A DNA stretch of 64,000 nt from Calycina herbarum (Eukaryota > Ascomycota > Leotiomycetes > Helotiales > Pezizellaceae). Made by a program: the position numbers and the translations under genes. The notes under the pieces were generated by a model. That model was not told where the DNA came from, ran no database searches, and saw nothing but the letters and a program-made list of their open reading frames with translations. Shown piece after piece: positions 47,793 through 58,120 of this stretch (position 1 is its first letter; each line of letters opens with the position of its first letter). Location of the stretch: the NCBI GenBank assembly GCA_001414485.1, contig LLEY01000043.1, forward strand, positions 62,001 through 126,000. Direction: 5' to 3'.

Positions 47793-49573
47793 ATAGGTGC
47801 ATAACCTGAGAAGGTTTAGAAGAATGGAAATATCTCCTTTCTGATTCTCCTAAATATTTCCTTTATTAATTATCTCAGAACCTTTCAAGGAATGAAGGAG
47901 GATTGGGTAAGAATACCGAGCTTTCCTCTTCGTGCGCCCCCTCGCTCTAGTTCTTTAGATCTTCTGGAACAATGACATCCCTTTTCTGAGAACGTTTAGA
48001 AGAATTAAGAAGTCCCTTTTCCGATTCTAACGCTTCTTGGAAAATAAATGTAATCGACCCAAGCGTTTTTGAACATTACTTACAAAAGGCGGGTATATCC
48101 AGAGGGAAGCCCGTCTCTCTGACTCGGGATGAAGACTAGAACTCATAGGCGCAAGACTAAATACGACCAGCCACCTGCGGGAAATTCTTCATTCTAGAGT
48201 TCTTTCCGACGACAAAATGTATTTACACAGACATTCATCGCTTCCTTTTTTTCACACTAAATATTATGTTCACTGCTCTAGTCCTGGCATGGTGTCACAG
48301 CTTGGGTTGGGTTGGAAGAAGCGACCTTAGAATTCATCCCTCGTCGACCTTGAGAACGGTCCAGGCAAAGCAGAAATCCTGCAAAAAAAGGCGGAAAACC
48401 TTAGCATTTGTAAGATTTGCTACACATGAGTGAAAGAAGCGCCTAGAGAGCAGGAAATCCAATCATCTGTCTGTGGGCGGATCTCTTGCGTTTTGTGCAG
48501 CTTTTCCGCCTTTCAACACTCTTATATCGTCATACGCAGGAATCCTGCCCTTTTGCCAACTTGCGACCTGCAACAAAAGGAGAGGTCAACATTTTGGCTT
48601 CCAGGTTGGGTCGATAAAATAGCAGTAGAGTAGGCAAGTATGTACATGGCTAAGAAGTATCGGGTTTCCACTATCTCGAATCGTACTTTCAATAGCCCTA
48701 GAGCCTCTCAATCCATAAGCGCAAGAGCAAGCGCGACAGGTGACCCGTGAAAATATTAAGATTTCAGAAAATATCATTAGGCTATAGTTTCCTTTTTTGG
48801 TCATTATGTGGAAGGGAAAGTGGCTGGGAGGGTGGACGTCAAGTCGTGCCTTCCTTTTCACTTTCAACACCATGTTCTCTTCACGGCAGGGGTGGCGAGA
48901 AGCTAGCTAGGTCGAGGTGAGAGGGAAGGAGCCACCTTGAATTCCATATTCTAGTGATCGGGTAAGGGTCAAGCAATCAATGGGCGGTACTGCCTCTACC
49001 TCGACCAAAACTCAGTGGAGTGAGTCTTTTAATCCCCGTCGCAAAACGGGGTAGAATCCTGGCCTGGGGACCTAGAATTTGCAGAATTTTACGCAAGTGA
49101 ACGCAGGAAATCTACAGCTATGGGAGGAATCCGAAAAGAGGTAGCATACCCCTACTACATTTAGCAGGGTTCCTGCCTTTCGCCGGTCACTTTTCAAGTC
49201 TTTTTTATTAAATTTTCTAGAAGCCATAGATTCTACTACGTGACCGTGTCAGTGGCAGGATTCTACTTTCTTGCGATGTGCAACAAAAAGAAGTGAGAGG
49301 TGCAATGGTCATATGACTTAGCCTTCATACTAACTTTAAATAGTCGTGCCTTCGCTTCTCGAGCATGATGAAGTTAACCCAATAGGGAAGGAGCGTCTTG
49401 AGGTCGAGGTCGAGGTCGAGGTGAGAGTGGGGAAGGAGCGACCTTACCTGAGAAAAGACCACAAGAAAAGCAATTGTTCACAATATCCCTATCAAAATTT
49501 CACAGAGTGAAGTTTACTCATACCGTCCGTATCATCCAGACCAAAAATCTCAGAAAACATGCCCCTTCCCCAC
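47793..49573. other. Intergenic, rich in diverged short repeats
   Basis: No supported gene. Related segments recur: GAGAAGGTTTAGAAGAAT near 47802 and GAGAACGTTTAGAAGAAT near 47985; TTGCGACCTGCAACAAAAGG (48562) and TTGCGATGTGCAACAAAAAG (49273); GTCGTGCCTTCCTTTTC (48841) and GTCGTGCCTTCGCTTCTC (49344). A GGTCGA hexanucleotide is repeated at 49400-49423. Confidence 0.5.
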
Positions 49574-51299
49574 CTACCAATTCTTAAGCTCCGGCCCCTT
49601 CAACGCCTTCCCCTCACTAACACCCACCACCTCCCCCACCTCCGGAGTCTCCCCCACCCGATAAACAAGTTTAAACCCACTAACCAACCCCTCATAAACC
49701 TCCGTGATCCTACATTCATCTCATCAGTCAGTGCGTCAGTGCCCAAGACCCCCCCCCCCCAAGAATCCCACTCTCACTCACCCAGCAGGTATCCCCGCAA
49801 GTCCACCACTCCTCACCTCCATCGGATGAGGCACCACTCTTCCTTCAGCAACTAATTTCGCGTTGAGTTCCCAAAACATGCACCCAAATCGATAATGCGC
49901 CTCCAGCACCGGGAAATCCTGTCCGAATTTCGTGAAGGCTTCGCCGAAGGAGGTGTAGGCGAGGATAACCTTCGTCTTGACATCTTTGCGTGGCCAGGAA
50001 TCGAGGGGTAGTAAAGTGACGAGGTTGAGTTCCTCATCCGTCTCGGATTCAGCGGGAAGTGCTTCGGCGCAGATTTTAAAGGTTGAGGGGGTACAGATTG
50101 TATCGAGGACATAGCGTAATTTATTGTTGGTGTACTCTTTGATTTTTTGCGCGCAGAGGGGGTCATTGTAATCAAACACCGCGTCAGCACCACGGGATTT
50201 CACGAGTTCGAAGTTTTTTGGGGAGGCTGTTGTTATGACGGTTAATCCCGATCTATCACGGTTCATTGGCTTCTCTCCGCACCGTTTCCCCCGGGAAACT
50301 CACAGTTTAGCATATTGAATGGCCAATGTCCCCGTCGCTGAACTCCCACCGGAGATCAAGATTGGGAATGGGATTTTTGCAGGTGAGGTTGGTAGTGGGA
50401 GATTTAAGACCATGTATAGTGATTGCCCCACAGAGGTTAGACCAGTTCCTAAGGTCGCTGCGCTCTCGAAAGATAGGTTGGCGGGGATTTTGGCAATATG
50501 ACCATCTTTTACCATGGCGTATTCGGCGAAGGCGCCGTCTTCAGCGTTATTCTGTGAGTTGATGTTAACAGTAAACCCTTGTTTAGTGGCAGGCGGAGGG
50601 GGGAAAGCAGAAAACATAAGATATCTAAACACCCCCTCATATATTACCACAACCGAGAATCTACTTTCCCGTCCTATATATCCTCCAAAAACGTGTAGAA
50701 AAGTAAGAATCCACATTTCCCATTCTCCCAAACATTCTTCAAGAAGAATACATAATCATCCCAGACATTTCGCGATAGAGCAAATGTACGCAGAAAGTAA
50801 AAAACCAAGGACACTTACAAGATTCGCACAATGACAAACTCCATAAACTTTATCGCCTTTTTGGACTTTACTCTCACACTCCCTCCCAACCTCCTCCACG
50901 ATCCCCGAAAAATCAAGACCTACGACACAAGATATCCATCAGCATTTCTCCCACTCTCCCTCTTCCCACTCTTCCCCTCCCCTCTCAGTCAATCAAATCA
51001 CATACCCAAAATCCCACCAACAAGTCCCGCACCACCAGTATGATGGAAATCAGCTATACGAAATTAGATTCTGAGACTTAAAGAGGCTTAAAGAGGCTTA
51101 AAGAAGCGAGACTTAAAGAAGAAGCGAGACTCGAAGAAGCGAGGAGGGAAGAAAAGGAAGAATGAAGAAAAAAAAAGACTTTACTTGGATTAACAGTCAC
51201 CGCGACAGTTTTCACTTTGATATAATCATCTCTCATTTTCTGCTCGGGGATTTCATTCAGGGCTGCTCGGCCTGGTTCTTGGACGATGACTGCTTTCAT
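49574..51299 (-). CDS. Medium-chain dehydrogenase/reductase, ToxD / trans-enoyl-reductase-like
   Basis: Six minus-strand exons (51299-51185, 51053-51006, 50919-50819, 50551-50304, 50252-49782, 49709-49574) give 372 residues in phase. Introns are 131, 86, 267, 51 and 72 bp. The GroES-like half contains VTVNPTDFHHTGGAG, LDFSGIVEEVG and GDKVYGVCHCANL. The NADPH fold contains ISGGSSATGTLAIQYAKLSG, followed by VITTASPKNFELVKSRGADAVF. There is no structural zinc Cys cluster, as in the NADPH-dependent enoyl reductases (LovC type) that act with polyketide synthases, and in ToxD-like proteins. No synthase lies in the window, so this is either a stand-alone reductase or works with a distant enzyme. Intron 1 is CT-rich with CTTTAAG repeats, and intron 5 has a run of twelve or more C on the + strand. 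Family call firm, substrate unknown. Confidence 0.92.
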
Positions 51300-53699
51300 T
51301 TTTGAGGTATTTTTTTACTGCTTCGGGAAGGGAAGTTGAGGAACTGGTGTGGGGGTAGGGAGAAGAATAGAGCAGATTGTAAGAATAAGCAAATTGTAAG
51401 AATAAACCAGATTGGAGAAATATCGAAAAAGAAGAAAGAATGGAAGTGCGAACAAGAATATATGTACTCTCCATCTGAAAAGTTGGAGCCCACTTTACCA
51501 TTCATCCGCTTATTGCCAGCCACCAATGATGAATCGGGGACTGGGACCAACTTGTTGTCTTACGCATGTTATCGCCGAAGTTATCACCGAGGTTTTAATC
51601 AATATCTTCTTATGATGTTTCTTCACCGTCATTGGGGGAACCGCGTGGGTAAATTATATATCGTAGTGTTGATTACAGTGCAGTGAGTATGTTGGGCACA
51701 GTAAGCCAACAATGGATATTGTAGCTCCAACATTCTCTTCAACCCAACAAGGTAAAATGACGAACCATTCATTATCTGCATCATTTCAACCCGAGATATT
51801 CAAGTGCTGTTGGTACTTTGGACTTGGGACAGATCCTAGGAGTTTTAGTTTACGGATCTCGTAACAATGCTCTGCGTAATGATTGGCATTTGTTCAAACA
51901 AAGTGACACCATTTATCCTGAAGTTCTTTGGGGGGGGGGGGGTGGGAGGTGGGTATTTTTTTGAAGCTACCATGTAGCTTCCATACCCCACTCAGCATTC
52001 TTCCCCCGGAGTCTAAAGGGAAGAAAGATCAAATTATGGAACTGGGAAACCTCAAAGATTCTCGCACCCACGAAGAACTTTGACCACCAAATCACGACTT
52101 TGAAAAATGAAAGGGAAGAACTCCTCGAAGAGAACAGGTCGGGCAAATAATCAATTGAGAAAGTGGTCCCACGAAGCATCGATATTGAGACTTGATCTTG
52201 GAAGTCCTCAATGGGATATACAGGATTTGCAGGTAAAAAATGGGGGCACTTGCATATATCTTCCACTCTTTCAAATGCTCAACAAAATTGGGAGATGCGA
52301 GAGCGAATCCGAGATGTGGGAATAAAACCACAGAACGAATCCAAATTCAAGAACACGAGCAAACCAATAGGAACAAAAGAACAAACAAACATCGAGTGAC
52401 ATTCTTCCCCCAAACCACTCGATCTAGAGTGGGTGAAGAAATACCAACATGGTGGCGAATCCCGCATCTTCAAACACTTGTTCTGCAAAGCCCACACCAG
52501 GAAAATACCCCAAAGAGCATCTCCACCATCTCCACCATCTCCACCACGACAATTTCCGGAGGCTATTCCCGGGAACCTACCAACAAGGGGCATCTCACCA
52601 ACGTGGAGGCCATTGGAGGTTCCTGAGCTCCCCACGTATCTGACACCCAATCAGAACTCGTCAATTGGGAGGTGTCTTATCGCTTAACATGGCGCGGTCC
52701 CTACATGCAGTGTGGTGCCATGTGCCAGCATTTCCGATGCCACGACTTTGTTCCACGCACGACATTTAAGATGATGGTTTTTTGGCATGTGAAGACCAGT
52801 CGGTCGCAATATCAAGGTGAGCATGCTCGTCGTCGAACGATGCCACGCCAGAGCGGTGAGCGGTGAGCGGAGGAGAGTCAGGTTGAGGCTGCCAAGACGT
52901 GTGGTCGTTTGTTTTTAATTGTCGGGAATGGTGGGTGATGATATTTGTGACACCAAAACTGCGACTTGTTCAAAGCAGAGGCGGTGGAAGTGGCCGAATA
53001 CCATGGCCAGGCTGACTCAGATTTTGGGTGGAATCTGCTGTGGTACTCGGTACTTGTAAAGTACTTCTAAGTAACCTGACTTGAGAATGGGAAGCCAGAT
53101 CGTCTGGTTTCACGCGTGTCACGGACAACGGCCTGTTTGAGATGGTGGAAGCGAAGGAAGACATTTAGCGTTGGTTCGTGGAGTTTCTCGAATGCATCAT
53201 TGGGAAATCTGATAATGGGCATCCCAGACCTCGCCCCCTTTGACAAGTGACCCAATTTCTGTCCTTTTCTGTCCTTTTCTGTCCTTTTGATAGAAGCCGT
53301 TCATGGTAGAGTCACTAGAGTGCCGCTAGGCTTCATCGGGCAGGGGCAATCCAGCACTTTTCAACCAAAAAGATCGCGGCGACCCCTAAAGACCCTGGCA
53401 AGGTGGTCCGTGCCGTTTTGGTTGAGGACATTTATGGAGCGATTAGGATGGATAGCACCCAGGGGCCAGCCAAGCACCCCCCCCCCCAGAACAACACAGA
53501 TCCCGCGAGGAGATGCAGAGAGCAGTCGAAGCAGGGCAGGCCTTGGAGAATAAAATAGTAGCATACCCGACCATTGCCAATCCTTTTCTCTCTTCCCTCT
53601 GCTAGTTTTCCCCCCCTTCTTTTCTTCTTTCCCCTTCGGTTTCTTTCAATCCCTCTCCAATTCAGCATCCTCACCTCCAACACCACAGAAATACCCAAT
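51300..53699. other. Long intergenic region / promoter of the desaturase
   Basis: No supported gene in 2.4 kb. It has a run of 13 G at 51930-51942, a CCACCATCT trinucleotide-type repeat at 52520-52550, three tandem CTGTCCTTTT units at 53258-53288 and a run of C at 53479-53487. Short open frames lack domains. Confidence 0.5.
53577..53699 (+). promoter_or_regulatory. Pyrimidine-rich leader of the desaturase gene
   Basis: A nearly pure C/T stretch (CTCTCTTCCCTCTGC through CCCCCCTTCTTTTCTTCTTT) lies directly before the ATG at 53700, with the start context ACCCAATATGGC. CT-rich tracts at this place are common around transcription starts of strongly expressed fungal genes. The start site itself is not determined. 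Confidence 0.5.
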
Positions 53700-55185
53700 A
53701 TGGCTGGAAAGACAGCTACCGCCACGTTGGCGAAGCCTGCCAAAGGGAACGGCGATGGCAAGCACCTCGATCTCCACGGCAAGGTCTTCGAGCTGCCTCA
53801 CTTCACCATGAAGGAGATCCACGATGCTATCCCCGCCCATTGCTTCAAGCCCTCCATCCTTCGATCCATGGCATACGTCGTCCGCGATTTCTTCTACTGG
53901 AGCACCCTCAGCTACCTCGCCCTCACCTACATCCCTCTCCTCCCCAACGCATATCTTCGATTCGCTGCCTGGTCGGCGTACGGATTTGCGGCAGGATGTG
54001 TCTTTACCGGTATCTGGATTCTGGCACACGAGTGCGGACACGGTGCTTTCTCCAGGAACAAGATGCTCAATTACACCATGGGATTGATCATGCACTCCTT
54101 CCTCTTGGTTCCCTTCCACTCGTGGCGTCTCTCCCACTCCCAGCACCACAAGGCGACGGGAAACATGCAGAGAGATACCGCTTTTGTGCCACACATGAGA
54201 GAGTCATGGATTAAGACCCAGTTTGGCAAGAAGGCAGAGGCCAACATGGTCGAGTTCGCAGAGTTGGCAGAGGATTCCCCAATGGCAGCTCTCTGGCACG
54301 ATATTGTCCACCAATTGTTTGGATGGCCCGCATACCTCCTCATGAACGTAACCGGACAAAAGTATGATGGAGCCAAGGGGTTGAAGATCAGCCACTTCTA
54401 CTTTGGCGAGGACAGTGTCTTTTTCAAGAAGAACGAGTTGCCATTGATTGTTTTGTCGGACATCGCTGTGGCCATCATGATTGGAGCTTTGTACCTCGCA
54501 GGACAGGCATTCGGACACTTTAACGTTATCATGTTGTGGGGAGTTCCATGGCTGTGGGTTAACAACTGGATTGGTTAGTTTATGCCACTTCCCCTGAGCT
54601 CGAGATTCAAGTACTAACCAATTTCTCTCTGCAGTTGCAATCACCTTCCTCCAACACACCGACGGATGTATGCCACACTACGACAACAGCACCTGGACCT
54701 TCGCTCGCGGAGCCACCGCAACCATCGACCGTGACCTCGGATTCATCGACACCCATTTCATGCACGACATCATCGGCACACACGTCTGCCACCACCTCAT
54801 CTCCACCATCCCCTTCTACCACGCCGCCGAAGCCTCCATCTACATCAAGCAAGTAATGGGTCCCCACTACCAAGCCGATCTCGAAACCCCCTTCTGGACC
54901 GCCTTCTTCAAGAACCAGCGTTCATGCAAATTCGTCGAGGAGACCGTCGGTCAAGAGGGAAGCGGCGTGTACATGTTCCGAAACCTGTATAACCGCCAGG
55001 GCGAGACACAACCACAAAACTTGTCTGGCGTGGAGAAGTCCGAGTTTGATGTTGCGGAGGGGATTAAGACTGCGACTGCTACGGCGACGGCGTTGTCTAT
55101 GGCATCTGCGAGAAATCTGGATGCCAGAAGACGGTTGAGTCAATCTGCTGCGAGAGCGAGTCTGCCTGTTTTGGTGGAGGCTTGA
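53700..55185 (+). CDS. Delta-12 fatty-acid desaturase (oleate to linoleate)
   Basis: Two exons (53700-54573 and 54635-55185, 61 bp intron with CTAAC branch site) encode 474 residues. The three histidine boxes of membrane acyl-lipid desaturases are present: HECGH (110-114), HSQHH (146-150) and HVCHH (341-345), together binding the di-iron centre. Hydrophobic segments surround them (about 65-105, 125-140, 235-290), as expected for an ER membrane enzyme. It would insert the second double bond into oleoyl chains of phospholipids, making linoleate. Length and box spacing match fungal odeA/FAD2-type enzymes. The C-terminal 40 residues (TATATATALSMASARNLDAR and on) are of low complexity and probably lineage-variable. 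A plant-type delta-15 enzyme is the alternative, but the single-copy context and overall style favour delta-12. Confidence 0.93.
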
Positions 55186-56095
55186 GTGTGTCGTTTTTGC
55201 AACCTGTTCACTCATTCATTCCATTTTGTGCTGGTATTGGATTGGAAATTCGTTCTCTCTCTTCGCGCCAAATGATTGGGTTTCAATTGAAAGCGATTAT
55301 TTTATCAACAGCTTTGAAATAGAATGGTAGAAGAATCGATAGAGCTAGAAGGGAAATTCATTGGCGTTTTTAGGGAGGGTCTTGCCTTGTTCTTGTTCGA
55401 GGTTTGCCTGTATTTTTGTTATTTTTTGCGATGGCTGAGGCTACTTTGTTGATACGTTCTTCTTTTCGCTTTGGATGGATGGATGGTTGAAAGCTTGATT
55501 GGAGATTGAAGGAACTCTTTAGCCTGTTCTTTGTCTCTTCGCTTTTCTTTTTTTTTGCGTTTGCTTTTGCTTGGTTGTCGTCGGAAGCTGGAGGGAGGTA
55601 TTTTGATCTCTTGGAGAGAAGCGATGGGGATTTGTATGTAGATACCACTACCGAAGCGAATTCTTGCAATTTGGACGAGAGGAATTCCAGAGCGTGTTTT
55701 TGAAAGATTTTTGGTTTTTCTCGTGTGTGACTTGACTTGACTTGTTGTTTGTGTTTTTTGGGGGAGTGAGGTGGGTTTAAGTGCTAGTCTGAGATGGGAA
55801 CTTTGGGGGTTGAAGATTCGTGATTGTCGCTTTTTTGTGATGGGGGTGACCGAGGTGGTTTCCTGTTTTGGCGAGGGCCTTGGATTGATCTTATCGTTTT
55901 TTTTTTCTCGTTTTGTAAGAGGGGGTGTTGTGCGGGATTTTATGCTGTGGGTTTCTTGGGGATTTTTGGGATGTGTAGAGTTCGTGTTGAGTTGTTGTTG
56001 AGTTGTGGAGGGGGAGGGGGTGAGGGAGGAGCTGAGGGGGGAAGGTGGTATGATGTAATTGTTCTTTTTTCGGTTTGTGTTGTACTTAAGTAACC

Positions 56096-56226
56096 GGGTG
56101 GGGGAAGGGGGGAGGGGGGAGTAAATAAATGTAAACAAGCAAAGGGTCCTGGGGAAGAAAAAGGGGAGGGAGAGAAAGGAGGGAGAGAAAGGAGGGAGAG
56201 TAAGGGAGGAAAGAAGAGGGGGAAGC
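56096..56226 (+). other. G-rich polypurine tract with quadruplex potential
   Basis: GGGTGGGGGAAGGGGGGAGG and the next bases carry four G-runs of at least three with 1-2 base loops, the canonical G-quadruplex pattern. It is followed by about 80 bp of GGGAGAGAAAGGA-type purine repeats that could form a triplex. Confidence 0.6.
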
Positions 56227-57044
56227 GGAATCCGGGAGAGAAGATGTGCTTTTTTGTCCTTCCTCCTGGGTTTGCAAAATAGTTAAACCGCTCGGTGGCG
56301 TCAGGTATCAGGAGGGTATGTGTACCCACGTATATATAGGGTTGGTAAGTAATACGAATTTGTTTGTTACTGTTACCTTACTCCTACCTTACTTCTCCCT
56401 CTTGCCCTACAGTACCTTGATTACTTACTCCACTTTGATCCGGTGTTGCCATGTTTCCTTGGTTTCCTTGATTTTCATTCTTGTCCTATCCTGTATGTAA
56501 CCTTTGATTGAAAAGGGAAGTAGGTGCATGGAGATGGGAAAGTCGAGGGGTTGAGAGGGATTGGGATGTTGTGTTACCTACCTACCTATCTTTGTATTCT
56601 ATGGTTTTTGGTTGGTTGTTTTGGGAATTGGAGAGGAATTGGAGGGGGAATTGGAGGGGTGATGGTGGTGGTGTGATGAGTTGTGTGATGTGGTGTGATG
56701 TTGTGTTGTGTATTACCCCGCAGTTTTTGCATTTCCGGAGCAAGTTCCGGACTGTCGTGCAAAGCCAACTTTTCGAGCGAAGCCAATTCAGGAAGGTTCG
56801 TTGAACTCGGAGTTTTTGGATCTGCGCTTTCTCATTCTTCGGAATTTGAGGGGGGTTGTTAAGAGTTAAGGGGGGAGGGAGTGAGAAATGGAGGAGTGAG
56901 GGAGAAATAAATGGAGGAGTGAGTAAGATATGGAATTGGTGGCGTGGAAGTGGCGTTGGTCACGGTTTGTGAGATGGAGTCAGAGATACGAGTGAGTGGT
57001 GAGAATTTACGGATGAGGAGAGGTTTGGCGTAAGAGGAGGGGCT

Positions 57045-57101
57045 GGGTTAGGTTAGGTTAGATAAGGTAAGGTTGGATGAGGTAAGGTAAGGTAAGGTAA
57101 G
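57045..57101 (+). repeat. GGTTA / GGTAA pentanucleotide repeats
   Basis: Three GGTTA units are followed by interrupted GGTAA units. It is a short microsatellite, not a telomere tract. Confidence 0.7.
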
Positions 57102-57547
57102 TGAACAATGATAACTACACATGTACCAAGATATTTTATTTTGTATCTTTCTTTCCTTCTTTCTCGGTTAATATAGAAAGAGATTTTATATATATATATA
57201 CCAGACTCGAGCGACCCAGTAACTTAAATCCTTAGGACTTGGATAGAACGAACCTCTATTATATAATACATAATACATAACCAGACGTTTTAAACAAGTA
57301 AAAATGGTTAGTTAGAGGGGTGAGGTGAACCGTGTAACGAGAGTATTTGTAGATTAGATACTGTAACCTACTCTACGAATCAATAGCGGGGAGTGGGTTT
57401 CTCTTAGTCTTCTTACGAGCATTTTCATCGAAAGAATCGCGTAGGAAAAGATGGTATAGTATAGTTTGGTAGAAGTTGAGATTTATTAGCTTACTTTTGT
57501 AAGATTTGTACAAAGCTTACTAGTGAAATTGTAGTTTTACTTCGACT

Positions 57548-57879
57548 CTCGTTTTAGTATTTAAACGTGATTCTTAGAGTACCTGTTATTTATTAGCTTA
57601 CTCGTATTATTTGCTAGCTTACTAGCTACTATGTAGCTTACTTGCGACTTGTTCTTTTGGCCCTCAAAACATGATTCTTGGGTTACTCGTTGTTCGATAG
57701 CCTACTTGATATTTGATAGCTTACTTGATATTCAATAGCTTACGTGCAACGCTCGTTTTGGCCCCCAATGTAGTAACTAGGTTACTTGTTTTTTGTTGGC
57801 TTACCCGTTGGCTTACTGGTAATTGTATAGCTTACTCACAAATAGGTTTTAGCCCCCAATGCGACGATTGGGTTACGCC
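57548..57879 (+). repeat. Degenerate tandem repeat, period about 100 bp
   Basis: Four related copies start at 57548, 57651, 57751 and 57843. The core is CTCGTTTTGGCCCCCAA, then 6-12 variable bases, then GATTCTTGGGTTACTCGTT. Between cores, AGCTTACTTG-like motifs recur (57594, 57615, 57634, 57717, 57737, 57829). Divergence between copies is high, so it is old. Confidence 0.65.
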
Positions 57880-58120
57880 ATAGTAGTTGGTTCAGTTTTC
57901 ATGTGAAAAGTCCTAGCATTCTCTCATTTAAATGTGACTTTTTTACCTTCCTGTGGCTATGCCTCTTTTAACTCCCATTTTTACCCACTCGTACCCCATA
58001 CTCATACACATCCCATCGACACATCTCCATATATACAGTCCCGTCCCATCCCCTCACAAAGTTTTCCCATCCATGCCATAAAACTCCGTCAGCATAATTC
58101 CCCTCACCCACCCTTTCCTC

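Larger units (their letters stand above)
55186..58120. other. Long intergenic region with simple repeats
   Basis: No supported gene in 2.9 kb. It contains a G-rich tract (56096-56226), short GGTTA/GGTAA repeats (57045-57101), TA-rich DNA with mild RIP character (57160-57600) and a roughly 100 bp tandem repeat (57548-57879). The 239-codon minus frame at 55419-56138 is Ser/Pro/Thr/Lys low complexity without domain and probably arises from the purine-rich strand. Confidence 0.5.

Noticed and set aside
55419..56138. 239-codon minus frame rich in Ser, Pro, Thr and Lys
   Set aside because: Arises from a purine-rich strand; no conserved motif, no splice support and tracts of simple sequence.
57045..57070. 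GGTTA repeats as an internal telomere
   Set aside because: Only three units of a pentamer; fungal telomeres are normally TTAGGG arrays of many units.
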